64,000 nt of DNA from Streptomyces spiralis (GCF_014654675.1 NZ_BNBC01000032.1:1-64000), one strand, 5' to 3'. Positions 8,047-16,571 are shown, counted from the first letter of the stretch. A program made the numbers and translations. The notes: generated by a model not told the origin, from the letters alone.

Positions 8047-8910
8047 TCAGCGCCGGTGCAGGCGCTCGCCGCCCGACAGGATCGCCTTCGCCAGGGCGTC
8101 GGCCGCGTGCTGGGCGGAGGGCCGGTGGCGCCCGTGGACCAGGACGAAGTCGACCTTGCCGAGCTCCGGCAGCCCGGCCCGTTCCGGGACCCGCACCAGA
8201 CCCGGCGGGATCAGCCCGCGCGAGTGGGCCATCACGCCCAGACCCGCGCGGGCGGCGGCGATCAGACCGTTCAGGCTGCCGCTGGTGCACGCGATGCGCC
8301 ACGGCCGGCCCTGCCGCTGGAGGGCCTCGAACGCGAGCGCCCGCGTGATCCCCGGCGGCGGATAGACGATCAGCGGCACCGGGCGGTCCGGGTCCAGGCG
8401 GAGCCGCTCGGCGCCGATCCACACCAGCCGGTCGTGCCACACCGGCTCGCCGCGCGGGTCCTGCGGGCGCCGCTTGGCCAGCACCAGGTCGAGCTTCCCG
8501 GCGGCCAGCTGCTCGTGCAGGGTGCCCGACAGCTCCACGGTCAGCTCAAGATCGACCTCCGGATGCTGGTAGCGGAAGCCCTCCAGGATCTCCGGCAGCC
8601 GGGTCAGCACGAAGTCCTCGGACGCGCCGAACCTGAGCCGGCCGCGCACCCGGGTGCCGGAGAAGAACGCCGTCGCCTGCTCGTGCACCTCGAGGATCCG
8701 CCGCGCGAAGCCCAGCATGGCCTCGCCGTCCTCGGTCAGCTCCACCGAGTGCGTGTCCCGGGTGAACAGCAGCCGCCCGGTGGCGTCCTCGAGGCGGCGC
8801 ACATGCTGGCTGACCGTCGACTGGCGCAGACCCAGCCGCCGCGCGGCGCCGGTGAAGCTCAGCGTCTGCGCCACCGCCAGGAACGTGCGCAACTGCGCGG
8901 GGTCGTACAT
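8047..8910 (-). CDS. LysR family transcriptional regulator
   Basis: 287 residues. The N-terminal winged HTH (LRTFLAVAQTLSFTGAARRLGLRQSTVSQHVRRLE, residues ~6-40; shown here as its key pattern only) is followed by a periplasmic-binding-protein-like effector domain. It lies divergently next to the BASS-type transporter gene, a usual arrangement in which the LysR protein controls the neighbour in response to a small-molecule co-inducer. It converges with the Lrp-type gene with only 18 bp between stops. Confidence 0.9.
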   Translation of the reverse strand: MYDPAQLRTFLAVAQTLSFTGAARRLGLRQSTVSQHVRRLEDATGRLLFTRDTHSVELTEDGEAMLGFARRILEVHEQATAFFSGTRVRGRLRFGASEDFVLTRLPEILEGFRYQHPEVDLELTVELSGTLHEQLAAGKLDLVLAKRRPQDPRGEPVWHDRLVWIGAERLRLDPDRPVPLIVYPPPGITRALAFEALQRQGRPWRIACTSGSLNGLIAAARAGLGVMAHSRGLIPPGLVRVPERAGLPELGKVDFVLVHGRHRPSAQHAADALAKAILSGGERLHRR

Positions 8911-9055
8911 ACGCCCAGGCTAGCCGCTCATCACGGAACGCGATGACAGTCAGAGCGGTATGCCGGATTCCCGATCGCTGCCCGGAGGAGCACGATGGAG
9001 CGGGGACCCGTCGGTCCCGACGAGCGTGACGAGCACGACGAGCAAGTGGAGCACA

Positions 9056-10102
9056 GTGAAACGCCTGCGTTGGCCGAGCCGGCTGCCGATCGACCCCTAC
9101 ATCGTGCTGCTGGTCGGGACGGTGGGTCTCGCCGCGCTCCTCCCGGCCCGCGGGGGCGCCGCCCACGTGGTCTCGGGCGCCTCGACCGCCGCGATCGCCT
9201 TTCTGTTCTTCCTCTACGGCGCCCGTCTGTCCACCCGCGAGGCGCTGGACGGACTCAAGCACTGGCGGCTCCACGTCACGGTCCTGGCCTGCACCTTCGT
9301 GGTCTTCCCGCTGCTCGGCCTGGCCGCCCGCGGCCTGGTCCCGGTCCTGCTGACCCAGCCGCTCTACCAGGGCCTGCTGTTCCTGACGCTCGTCCCGTCG
9401 ACCATCCAGTCGTCGATCGCCTTCACCTCCATCGCCCGCGGCAACGTGCCCGCCGCGATCTGCGCCGGCTCCTTCTCCTCCCTCGTCGGGATCGTCCTCA
9501 CCCCGCTGCTCGCCGCCGCGTTCCTCGGCGGCGGTGCGGGCGGCTTCTCCGCGCACTCGCTGGTCACGATCGTGCTGCAACTGCTGGTGCCGTTCGTCGC
9601 CGGGCAGGTGCTGCGCCCCTGGATCGGCCCCTTCGTCGCCCGGCACAAGAAGGTCCTCGGGCTCGTCGACCGCGGCTCGATCCTCCTCGTCGTCTACACC
9701 GCGTTCAGCGAGGGCATGGTGCGGGGCATCTGGCACCAGGTCAGCCCCGCCCGGCTGGGCGGGCTGCTCGCCGTGGAGGCCGTGCTGCTCGCCGTGATGC
9801 TGGCCCTGACCTGGTACGGCGCCAAGGCGCTGCGCTTCGGCCGGGAGGACCGCATCGCCATCCAGTTCGCCGGGTCGAAGAAGTCCCTGGCCTCCGGGCT
9901 GCCCATGGCGAGCGTCCTGTTCGGCGCCCACGCCTCGCTGGCGGTGCTGCCGCTCATGCTCTTCCACCAGATGCAGCTCATGGTCTGCGCGGTGATCGCC
10001 AAGCGCCGGGCGCACGACCCGGAGGCGCGGCAGGAGCCGACGACGGCGGCACGGCCCGCGGCCGCGCGTACCGCGGTCGGCACGGCGACCCGCTCCCGCT
10101 GA
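9056..10102 (+). CDS. Bile acid:sodium symporter family (BASS) transporter
   Basis: 348 residues with about nine to ten hydrophobic segments and conserved BASS motifs (TLVPSTIQSSIAFTSIARGN near residue 115-135 and FAGSKKSLASGLPMA near 270). Members of this PF13593/BASS7-like group are inner-membrane Na+-coupled carriers of organic anions. The GTG at 9056 gives the usual N-terminus KRLRWPSRLPIDPY; an upstream ATG would add an unlikely polar extension. It is divergent from a LysR gene that probably regulates it. The substrate is unknown. Confidence 0.85.
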   Translation: MKRLRWPSRLPIDPYIVLLVGTVGLAALLPARGGAAHVVSGASTAAIAFLFFLYGARLSTREALDGLKHWRLHVTVLACTFVVFPLLGLAARGLVPVLLTQPLYQGLLFLTLVPSTIQSSIAFTSIARGNVPAAICAGSFSSLVGIVLTPLLAAAFLGGGAGGFSAHSLVTIVLQLLVPFVAGQVLRPWIGPFVARHKKVLGLVDRGSILLVVYTAFSEGMVRGIWHQVSPARLGGLLAVEAVLLAVMLALTWYGAKALRFGREDRIAIQFAGSKKSLASGLPMASVLFGAHASLAVLPLMLFHQMQLMVCAVIAKRRAHDPEARQEPTTAARPAAARTAVGTATRSR

Positions 10103-10134
10103 CCCGGATCGGCTCGCGCCGACGCCCGGCCGGA

Positions 10135-11052
10135 TCAGGGCCGCAGCACCACCTTGCCCAGGTTGCCGCGCGACTCGATCGCCTCGTGCGCCTTCGCCGC
10201 CTCCTCCAGTGCGAACTCGGCGTGCACGCGGGGCCGCAGCAGCCCCTGCCCGAACAGCCGCCACAGCTCCTGCCGCCACCGCTCGTACAGCTCCGGCTTC
10301 TCCCGGGCGATCCGGGCCATCTGGAAGCCGATCACCGACCTGGCGCCCACGAGCAGGTCGTACGCCTGGATCGTCCCGCCGCCCGAGCTGTAGGCCACCA
10401 GCCGTCCGCCCGGGGCGAGCGCGGCGATCGCCGGCGTGAGGAGCTCGCCCCCCACCGCGTCCAGGACGCAGTCGACCGGCTCCCCCCAGCCGTCGTCGCC
10501 GTAGACGATCACCTCGTCGGCGCCCAGGGAGCGCACGAAGTCCGCCTTGCCAGGATCGGATACGGCGCCCACCACCCGTGCCGCCCCCCGGACCCTCGCC
10601 AGTTGCACCGCCAGATGCCCCACGCCGCTCGCCGCCGCCGTCACCAGCACCGCCTCGCCCCGCTCGGGCCGTGCCGCCTCCAGTGCGCCCAGGGCGACGA
10701 GACCGCTGCGGACCAGGGCGACCGCCTCGGCGGCCGAGGCCTCGTCGGGCACCGGCGAGGCCATGGCCTCGTGCAGCAGCGCGAAGTCGGCGTAGCCGTG
10801 CCCGAAGCAGAGCCCGGTCACCCGGTCGCCGGACCGGAAGCGGGTGACACCGTCACCGACGGCGACCACCTCGCCCGCGAGCTCACCGCCGAGCGGGATC
10901 GGCTCGGCGGCCTCGGTGACCTTGCGGACGACGGGGAGGGTGACACCGACGGCCTCGCAGCGCACCAGAAGCTCACCGGGACCCGGCTCGGGAACGGGAG
11001 CCTCCTCCAGGAACAGCGGGCCACCGGCGGACTCGTATCGAACGCGTCGCAT
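10135..11052 (-). CDS. Quinone oxidoreductase-like zinc-type alcohol dehydrogenase (MDR family)
   Basis: 305-residue MDR-superfamily enzyme. The NADPH-binding motif reads AAASGVGHLAVQLA (an AxxGxxG form), as in quinone oxidoreductases. The catalytic Cys/His zinc ligands and the four-Cys structural site of true alcohol dehydrogenases are missing, so it is probably zinc-free. It is expected to reduce quinones or enones with NADPH. A GGAGG ribosome site precedes the ATG. It is divergent from a MarR gene, with two palindromes between. Quinone or electrophile sensing by the MarR protein is therefore a reasonable inference. Confidence 0.85.
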   Translation of the reverse strand: MRRVRYESAGGPLFLEEAPVPEPGPGELLVRCEAVGVTLPVVRKVTEAAEPIPLGGELAGEVVAVGDGVTRFRSGDRVTGLCFGHGYADFALLHEAMASPVPDEASAAEAVALVRSGLVALGALEAARPERGEAVLVTAAASGVGHLAVQLARVRGAARVVGAVSDPGKADFVRSLGADEVIVYGDDGWGEPVDCVLDAVGGELLTPAIAALAPGGRLVAYSSGGGTIQAYDLLVGARSVIGFQMARIAREKPELYERWRQELWRLFGQGLLRPRVHAEFALEEAAKAHEAIESRGNLGKVVLRP

Positions 11053-11085
11053 CGCACCTCCAGGGTCGGGTCCAGAGCATCAGGT

Positions 11086-11106
11086 CATTGGGATTCCCAA
11101 CGACTT
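11086..11106. promoter_or_regulatory. MarR-type operator, copy 1
   Basis: CATTGGGATTCCCAACGACTT contains the perfect dyad TTGGGA-tt-CCCAA-type core (11088-11100). It lies 34 bp upstream of the oxidoreductase start and repeats at 11133. Confidence 0.65.
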
Positions 11107-11132
11107 CGACGACCCGAACCGTAGCGCTGGTT

Positions 11133-11164
11133 CATTGGGAAGTCCAACGACTTGTGGCTAGGCT
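11133..11164 (+). promoter_or_regulatory. MarR-type operator copy 2 overlapping a leaderless promoter
   Basis: The 21-bp element at 11133-11153 repeats copy 1 with 19 of 21 bases identical. Its TTGGGA (11135-11140) can serve as -35, with TAGGCT at 11159-11164 as -10 (18-nt spacer). Transcription would start at or next to the ATG at 11171, giving a leaderless marR mRNA. Confidence 0.6.
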
Positions 11165-11170
11165 GGCCCC

Positions 11171-11614
11171 ATGGCCGACGCCGAAGCCCCCCTCGCCGCG
11201 ATCCGCTCCCTGCCCAGCTGGCTCCTGGGCCGTGCCGCCGCCCGGGGCCGGGCCCTGGTCGCCGACGCGCTGGCCGCCGAGGGCATGAAGATGTGGCACC
11301 ACGTGGTGCTCTCCGCCGTCCGCGATCTCGCCCCCGTCGCCCAGGCCGACCTCGGCCGCAGCGTCGGTCTCGACCCCAAGGACCTGGTCGGCGTCCTCAA
11401 CGACCTCCAGTCCGCGGGCCTCGTCCTGCGCGAGCCCGACCCGAGGGACCGGCGCAAGAACGCGGTCTCCCTCACCGACGAGGGCGCCCGGCTGCTGACC
11501 CGCTGCGAGAAGGCGGCACGCGAGGCCAACGACGAACTCCTCGCCCCGCTGTCACCGCCCGAACGGGACCGGTTCATGGCCCTGCTGATCCGCGTCTCCG
11601 GCACGGAGGCCTGA
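11171..11614 (+). CDS. MarR family transcriptional regulator
   Basis: 147 residues with the MarR winged-helix core. The recognition region is DLGRSVGLDPKDLVGVLNDL, and the wing reads REPDPRDRRKNAVSLTDEG, the DxRxxR signature of the family. A dimer that releases DNA on binding a phenolic or oxidised ligand is expected. No ribosome site is visible before the ATG, and the -10-like TAGGCT sits 6 bp upstream, so translation may be leaderless. It is divergent from the quinone oxidoreductase gene and probably controls both genes through the paired palindromes. Confidence 0.9.
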   Translation: MADAEAPLAAIRSLPSWLLGRAAARGRALVADALAAEGMKMWHHVVLSAVRDLAPVAQADLGRSVGLDPKDLVGVLNDLQSAGLVLREPDPRDRRKNAVSLTDEGARLLTRCEKAAREANDELLAPLSPPERDRFMALLIRVSGTEA

Positions 11615-11634
11615 CGGCACCGGCCGCGCGGAGT

Positions 11635-12459
11635 TCAGAGAACCCGCTGCTCGCCCGCGTACACGTTCATCGAGCTGCCCCGCAGGAATCCCACCAGCGT
11701 CAGTCCCGTCTCCGTGGCCAGGTCCACCGCCAGCGACGAAGGTGCCGAGACCGCCGCCAGCACCGGAATGCCCGCCATCACCGCCTTCTGCGCCAGCTCG
11801 AAGGAGGCCCGGCCGGACACCATCAGGATCGTCCGGGACAGGGGCAGGTCGCCCTTCTGCAGGGCGCGGCCGACCAGCTTGTCGACCGCGTTGTGCCGGC
11901 CCACGTCCTCCCTCGTGTCCAGCAGTTCGCCGTCCTCCGAGAACAGCGCCGCCGCGTGCAGACCGCCGGTGCGGTCGAAGACCCGCTGGGCCGCGCGCAG
12001 CCGCTCGGGGAGCATCGCCAGCAGCTCCGGCGCGACCCGGACCGGGGGAGTGTCGGCGATCGGCCAGCGGGCCGTCGTACGCACGGCGTCCAGGCTGGCC
12101 TTGCCGCACAGGCCGCAGGAGGAGGTGGTGTAGACGTTGCGTTCGAGGGTGATGTCCGGCAGGGCGACGTCCGGGGCGGTCTTGACGTCCACCACGTTGT
12201 ACGTGTTGGAGCCGTCGGCCGTCGCGCCCGCGCAGTACACGATGTTCAGCAGGTCCGAGGCCGCGCCCAGCACGCCCTCGCTGACCAGGAAGCCGGCGGC
12301 CAGCGCGAAGTCGTCGCCCGGTGTGCGCATGGTGATGGCGAGCGGCTTGCCGTTCAGCCGGATCTCCAGGGGTTCCTCGGCGACGAGTGTGTCCGGGCGG
12401 GTGGACACCGCACCGTCCCGGATGCGGATGACCTTGCGTCGTTCCGTCACTCGTCCCAT
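11635..12459 (-). CDS. fdhD: Formate dehydrogenase accessory sulfurtransferase FdhD
   Basis: 274 residues. FdhD moves sulfur from IscS to the molybdenum cofactor and is required for formate dehydrogenase activity. The catalytic CxxC is visible in SSCGLCGK, and conserved segments GDDFALAAGFL, REDVGRHNAVDK and GRASFELAQKA match the family. The ATG at 12459 follows CAGGAC; a longer in-frame start has no ribosome site. It is preceded 7 bp upstream by a truncated Fe-S/molybdopterin N-terminal gene, so its formate dehydrogenase partner appears to be lost here. It could still serve an enzyme elsewhere in the genome. Confidence 0.92.
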   Translation of the reverse strand: MGRVTERRKVIRIRDGAVSTRPDTLVAEEPLEIRLNGKPLAITMRTPGDDFALAAGFLVSEGVLGAASDLLNIVYCAGATADGSNTYNVVDVKTAPDVALPDITLERNVYTTSSCGLCGKASLDAVRTTARWPIADTPPVRVAPELLAMLPERLRAAQRVFDRTGGLHAAALFSEDGELLDTREDVGRHNAVDKLVGRALQKGDLPLSRTILMVSGRASFELAQKAVMAGIPVLAAVSAPSSLAVDLATETGLTLVGFLRGSSMNVYAGEQRVL

Positions 12460-12466
12460 GTCCTGA

Positions 12467-12757
12467 TCAGCCCCGGTTCTGTACGTGCTGGTAGCCGAAA
12501 CGGCCCTTGATGCAGAGGTTGCCATGGGTCACCGGGTTGTCGTGCGGTGAGGTGACCTCGACGATCTCGTTGTCCTGGATGTGCAGGGTGAGGTTGCAGC
12601 CCACTCCGCAGTAGGCGCACACCGTCGTCGTCCCGGTCTGCGCCGACTCGTCCCACGTACCCGCCCGGCGCAACTCGAACTCCGACCGGAAGGACAGCGC
12701 CCCGGTGGGGCACTCCTCGACGCAGTTGCCGCAGTACACGCACGCCGAGTCGGTCAG
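12467..12757 (-). pseudogene. Truncated Fe-S / molybdopterin N-terminal protein (formate dehydrogenase type)
   Basis: About 95 codons remain. They carry one ferredoxin-like cluster motif (CVYCGNCVEECPTGAL) and the start of a molybdopterin Fe4S4 domain (CAYCGVGCN ... GNLCIKGRFG). Related proteins begin with a 2Fe-2S domain and are two to three times longer. Upstream in frame there is a stop (TAG near 12824) and no ATG/GTG start except the GTG inside the first cluster motif, so the 5' end is missing. The 3' end is intact and is followed directly by fdhD. It is read as a remnant of a formate dehydrogenase operon. Confidence 0.7.
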
Positions 12758-13077
12758 CGGGGGGAGGGTGGGGGACGGCTGCGAGAGAGTGACCGCATGG
12801 TGTCGACGAAATATTGTCTACAGTATGGATACAGCAGGAAAGGCAGGGGCGGCAAGGGTTCGGCAGCGGCCGATGCGCCTGCATGTGGATGCCCGGGCGC
12901 CGGATGCCCGCGCGGCCGGACGCCCGGATGCCTCCCGCCGATGCCCGGTCGTCCGAGCATATGACCGAAGCCGACAAGTCGGGCGCTCGTTTCCTGTGGC
13001 CTCGCCTGCCGCCCTACCCGCGGGTCACTGATCAGACTGGGAGATCCGCGACCCACGGCAACGAGGGGGGACACCCG
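12758..13077. other. Intergenic scar between fdh remnant and FabH-like gene
   Basis: 320 bp with no supported gene. The left end carries only non-homologous sequence after the truncated Fe-S gene. A GntR-like site is at 12811-12826. Open frames crossing it would add a basic, non-homologous extension to the FabH-like protein and are rejected. Confidence 0.4.
12811..12826. promoter_or_regulatory. GntR-type operator candidate, copy 1
   Basis: The stretch ATATTGTCTACAGTAT is an imperfect dyad typical of FadR-subfamily GntR sites. Its core GTCTACAGT recurs inverted before the GntR gene at 14098-14106. It lies ~250 bp before the FabH-like start, so a long leader or an unseen promoter is implied. 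Confidence 0.5.
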
Positions 13078-14025
13078 ATGAACGGCTCGCGCATCCGCGC
13101 CGTCGGCCACTACCAGCCCGCCAAGGTGCTCACCAACGAGGACCTGGCGGCCCTGGTGGACACCAGCGACGAGTGGATCAGGAGCCGGGTGGGCATCCGG
13201 ACCCGGCACATCGCCGCCCCCGACGAGCCGGTCGACGAACTCGCCGCGCACGCCGCCGCCAAGGCGCTCGCGGCGGCGGGCCTCGCGCCCGACGACATCG
13301 ACCTGGTCCTGGTCGCCACCTCCACGGCCGTGGACCGCTCCCCGAACACCGCCGCGCGCGTCGCGGCCCGCCTCGGCATCCCGCGGCCTGCCGCCATGGA
13401 CGTCAACGTCGTGTGCGCCGGCTTCACCCACGCCCTGGCCACCGCCGACCACACCGTGCGGGCGGGGGCCGCGACGCGCGCCCTGGTCATCGGCGCCGAC
13501 AAGATGTCCGACGTGACCGACTGGAGCGACCGGACGACCTGTGTGCTCGTCGGTGACGGTGCGGGCGCCGCCGTGGTCGAGGCCTGCGCGCCGGGGGAGG
13601 CCTCCGGGATCGGGCCGGTGCTGTGGGGTTCGGTGCCCGAGATGGGGCACGCGGTACGGATCGAGGGCACGCCCCCGCGGTTCGCGCAGGAGGGGCAGAG
13701 CGTCTACCGGTGGGCCACTCGGCAACTGCCGCCGCTGGCCCGGCAGACCTGTGAGCGGGCGGGGGTGGCGCCCGAGGACCTCGCCGGGGTCGTCCTGCAC
13801 CAGGCCAACCTGCGCATCATCGAGCCGCTGGCGGAGAAGCTCGGTGCCGTGGGCGCGGTGGTCGCCCGCGATGTCTCCGAGTCGGGCAACACCTCGGCGG
13901 CGAGCATCCCGATGGCCCTGTCCAAGCTGCTGGAACAGGGCGCGGTCGGCGCAGGCGACCCGGTGCTGCTGTTCGGCTTCGGCGGCAACCTCTCCTACGC
14001 GGGACAGGTCGTGCGCTGTCCGTGA
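13078..14025 (+). CDS. FabH-like 3-oxoacyl-ACP synthase III
   Basis: 315 residues with the ketosynthase III triad: Cys113 (VVCAGFTHAL), His241 (LHQAN) and Asn271 (SGNTSAAS). Such enzymes condense an acyl-CoA starter with malonyl-ACP, or transfer acyl groups, in fatty acid or natural-product synthesis. The ATG at 13078 follows GAGGGGGG. It is followed by a GntR gene carrying the same operator core, so the two probably form a regulated pair. It differs from housekeeping fabH in lacking fab neighbours. The starter unit is unknown. Confidence 0.88.
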   Translation: MNGSRIRAVGHYQPAKVLTNEDLAALVDTSDEWIRSRVGIRTRHIAAPDEPVDELAAHAAAKALAAAGLAPDDIDLVLVATSTAVDRSPNTAARVAARLGIPRPAAMDVNVVCAGFTHALATADHTVRAGAATRALVIGADKMSDVTDWSDRTTCVLVGDGAGAAVVEACAPGEASGIGPVLWGSVPEMGHAVRIEGTPPRFAQEGQSVYRWATRQLPPLARQTCERAGVAPEDLAGVVLHQANLRIIEPLAEKLGAVGAVVARDVSESGNTSAASIPMALSKLLEQGAVGAGDPVLLFGFGGNLSYAGQVVRCP

Positions 14026-14093
14026 GCGGCGCGCACGACCCTCGCGCCCGGGCGTGAGTGACCGATTCCGGCTCTCCATGACCATTGTGCGCC

Positions 14094-14110
14094 GTAGACT
14101 GTAGACGAAA
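14094..14110. promoter_or_regulatory. GntR-type operator candidate, copy 2
   Basis: Reverse-complement reading gives TTCGTCTACAGTCTACG, sharing the 9-bp core GTCTACAGT with the site at 12811-12826. It lies ~55 bp before the GntR start, fitting autoregulation. Confidence 0.5.
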
Positions 14111-14163
14111 GCCAACTCGATACTGGCTGCCGGTGATCCGCTCGTTGCCGTGGAGGGACCGCG

Positions 14164-14841
14164 ATGTTGTCGACAGGACTGCCGCAGGGGGCGGTGCCCA
14201 GGCTCGAGAGGCCCGGGCCGCTGCGGGACCGCGTCTACGAGGCGCTGCTCGAACTCATCACCACCCGCGCCCTCCAGCCCGGCCAGCATCTGGTCGAGAG
14301 CGAACTCGCCGGGCATCTCGGCGTCTCCCGGCAGCCGGTGCGGGAGGCGCTCCAGCGGCTGAACACCGAGGGGTGGGTCGATCTGCGGCCCGCACAGGGC
14401 GCGTTCGTGCACGAGCCCACCGAGGAGGAGGCCGACCAGCTCCTGACGGTCCGTACGCTGCTGGAGGCCGAGGCCGCCCGGCTGGCCGCCGTCAACGCGG
14501 ACGAGGCCGGCGTCGCGGCGCTGGAGGAGCTGTGCGCTCAGGGTGAGCGGGCCGTCGCCGACGACGACGTGGACGCCGCCGTCGCCCTCAACGCCCGCTT
14601 CCACGCCACGATCATGGACCTGGCCGGCAACGCGGTCCTGGCCGAACTCGCGGCGCAGGTCGACCGCCGGGTGCGCTGGTACTACACGCCGGTGGCCCGG
14701 CAGCGCGGCGGCCAGTCCTGGGTCGAGCACCGCGACCTCATCGCGGCCGTCGCCGGCCACGACGAGCAGCGCGCCACCCGGCTGATGCGCGAACACACCG
14801 AGCACACCCGCAGGTCGTACCACGAGCGCGCGCAGTCCTGA
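14164..14841 (+). CDS. GntR family (FadR subfamily) transcriptional regulator
   Basis: 225 residues. The N-terminal winged HTH (LRDRVYEALLELIT ... LGVSRQPVREALQRL, residues ~20-75) is followed by an all-helical FCD domain. Metal and ligand His residues are visible in RFHATIMDLAGN and VEHRDLIAAVAGHD. Such regulators bind small carboxylates or acyl compounds. The ATG follows GAGGGACC. It lies 138 bp after the FabH-like gene on the same strand, and the repeated operator core suggests control of both. Confidence 0.9.
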   Translation: MLSTGLPQGAVPRLERPGPLRDRVYEALLELITTRALQPGQHLVESELAGHLGVSRQPVREALQRLNTEGWVDLRPAQGAFVHEPTEEEADQLLTVRTLLEAEAARLAAVNADEAGVAALEELCAQGERAVADDDVDAAVALNARFHATIMDLAGNAVLAELAAQVDRRVRWYYTPVARQRGGQSWVEHRDLIAAVAGHDEQRATRLMREHTEHTRRSYHERAQS

Positions 14842-15027
14842 CCTCGCGCGCCCCGCGGCGGCGGGGAGCCGTGGAGGACGGCCGAGGACCGCCTCGTGCC
14901 GCTTTGTCCTTCCGATGGCAAAAGGTGCGGTGATTAGTGCCACGACCGGTTCTCAGGCCCGCCGGTCACTGCTACGTTCGCCTCAAAACCCGGTGGATGG
15001 GCTGAATTGAGACAGGGAGGGGGGCAC

Positions 15028-16218
15028 GTGAGACGCATGACGGCACGACCCGCCAACGCACACCAGGCGCGGCTGCTGAAGCTGTTGCGCGACTCGGGTC
15101 CGAACTCCCGTGCACAGCTCGGCGACCTGGTCGACCTGTCCCGGTCGAAACTGGCCGTGGAGGTCGACCGCCTCCTGGAGACCGGACTGGTCGTCGCCGA
15201 CGGGCTCGCCGCCTCGCGCGGCGGCCGACGCTCCCACAACGTCCGGCTCGCGCCCACCCTGCGCTTCCTGGGCGTCGACATCGGCGCCACCTCCGTCGAC
15301 GTCGCGGTCACCAACGCCGAACTGGAGGTGCTCGGACACCTCAACCAGCCGATGGACGTGCGCGAGGGCCCCGTCGCGGTCTTCGAGCAGGTCCTCGCCA
15401 TGGCCGCCAAACTGAAGGCGACCGGAGTCGCGGACGGCTTCGACGGCGCCGGCATCGGCGTCCCCGGGCCCGTCCGCTTCCCCGAGGGCGTCCCGGTGGC
15501 GCCCCCGATCATGCCGGGCTGGGACGGCTTCCCGGTGCGGGAGGCGCTGAGCCAGGACCTCGGTTGCCCGGTCATGGTCGACAACGACGTGAACCTCATG
15601 GCGTTGGGCGAGCAGCAGGCGGGCGTCGCCCGGTCCGTGGACGACTTCCTCTGCGTCAAGATCGGCACCGGCATCGGCTGCGGCATCGTCGTCGGCGGTG
15701 AGGTCCATCGCGGCGCGACGGGCAGCGCCGGCGACATCGGGCACATCCAGGCCGTGCCCGACGGCCGCCCCTGCGCCTGCGGCAACCGGGGCTGTCTGGA
15801 GGCCCACTTCAGCGGCGCGGCCCTCGCCCGCGACGCACAGGAAGCGGCCGCCCAAGGACTGTCGGCGGAACTCGCCTCCCGGCTGGAGGCGAACGGCGCC
15901 CTCAGCGCCGTGGACGTCGCCGCCGCTGCCGCCGCGGGCGACGCCACCTCGCTCGACCTCATCAGGGAGGGCGGCACCCGCACGGGTCAGGTCATCGCCG
16001 GACTCGTCTCCTTCTTCAACCCCGGCCTGGTGGTGATCGGCGGCGGCGTCACCGGCCTCGGACACACCCTGCTCGCCGCGATCCGCACTCAGGTCTACCG
16101 CCAGTCGCTGCCGCTGGCGACCGGCAACCTCCCCATCGTCCTCGGCGAACTGGGACCGAGGGCCGGTGTGATCGGCGCGGCCCGGCTCATCAGCGACCAC
16201 CTGTTCTCACCGGCGTGA
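15028..16218 (+). CDS. ROK family transcriptional regulator / sugar kinase-like protein
   Basis: 396 residues. An N-terminal winged HTH (residues ~12-60, AQLGDLVDLSRSKLAVEVDRLL region) precedes a ROK domain with the ATP/sugar motif VDIGATSVDVAV (DIGAT at 84-88). The zinc-binding CxCGxxGCxE segment (CACGNRGCLE) is present. It is of NagC/XylR/CsnR type: an amino-sugar or sugar ligand likely releases it from DNA. The GTG at 15028 follows GGGAGGGGGG. The secreted chitosanase gene 12 kb away has a ROK-like palindrome, but no matching site is seen before this gene, so a link is only a guess. Confidence 0.87.
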   Translation: MRRMTARPANAHQARLLKLLRDSGPNSRAQLGDLVDLSRSKLAVEVDRLLETGLVVADGLAASRGGRRSHNVRLAPTLRFLGVDIGATSVDVAVTNAELEVLGHLNQPMDVREGPVAVFEQVLAMAAKLKATGVADGFDGAGIGVPGPVRFPEGVPVAPPIMPGWDGFPVREALSQDLGCPVMVDNDVNLMALGEQQAGVARSVDDFLCVKIGTGIGCGIVVGGEVHRGATGSAGDIGHIQAVPDGRPCACGNRGCLEAHFSGAALARDAQEAAAQGLSAELASRLEANGALSAVDVAAAAAAGDATSLDLIREGGTRTGQVIAGLVSFFNPGLVVIGGGVTGLGHTLLAAIRTQVYRQSLPLATGNLPIVLGELGPRAGVIGAARLISDHLFSPA

Positions 16219-16239
16219 GGCTGCCCCGGCCGTGACGGC

Positions 16240-16272
16240 GGGTGCCCTCCCGCAGCGGCGGGAAGGGCACCC
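16240..16272 (+). terminator. Hairpin terminator after ROK gene
   Basis: GGGTGCCCTCCCGC pairs with a downstream complement through a 4-nt loop; one unpaired A is the only flaw. It lies 22 bp past the ROK stop codon. Confidence 0.7.
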
Positions 16273-16292
16273 TGGCGCCGTACCGGGCGTGC

Positions 16293-16571
16293 TCAGCCCG
16301 CCGAGGTCCGCGGCCCGGCAGCCGCGGGGACCGGCGCGCCGTCCCGCCCGCCGCGACCCGTCCGCCGCAGCAGCAGCGCGATCGCCGCCGCCCCCATCGA
16401 CACCCCGCCGGTCGGCGCGCATAGGGCGCCGTTGTAGCCCCGGGCGCCCACCCCCATGGACCCCAGGCCGCCGCCGAACAGGCCGCTGACCGGCTTGCCG
16501 CTGTACACCAGCCCGTAGTCGGTGGCGTCGTAGTCCTCGCCGAAGTGGTCCGGGGCCGGCGCGGCAAACAT
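16293..16571 (-). pseudogene. C-terminal stub of an OFA-family MFS transporter (oxalate/formate antiporter type)
   Basis: About 92 codons matching the last quarter of OFA-type major facilitator proteins: DYDATDYGLVYSGKPVSGLF, then a glycine-rich helix and GGVSMGAAAIALLLRR. The N-terminal ten or so transmembrane helices are missing, and the upstream frame holds no transporter-like sequence. On the minus strand this stub lies upstream of the truncated formate-dehydrogenase-type gene and fdhD. The order transporter-dehydrogenase-fdhD looks like a deleted formate/oxalate locus interrupted by the plus-strand FabH-GntR-ROK block. Confidence 0.65.

Noticed and set aside
14990..15006. GAATTGAGAC before the ROK gene as another island operator
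   Set aside because: Only the left half resembles the dyad; the right half TCAnTT is missing and the gene is outside the island.
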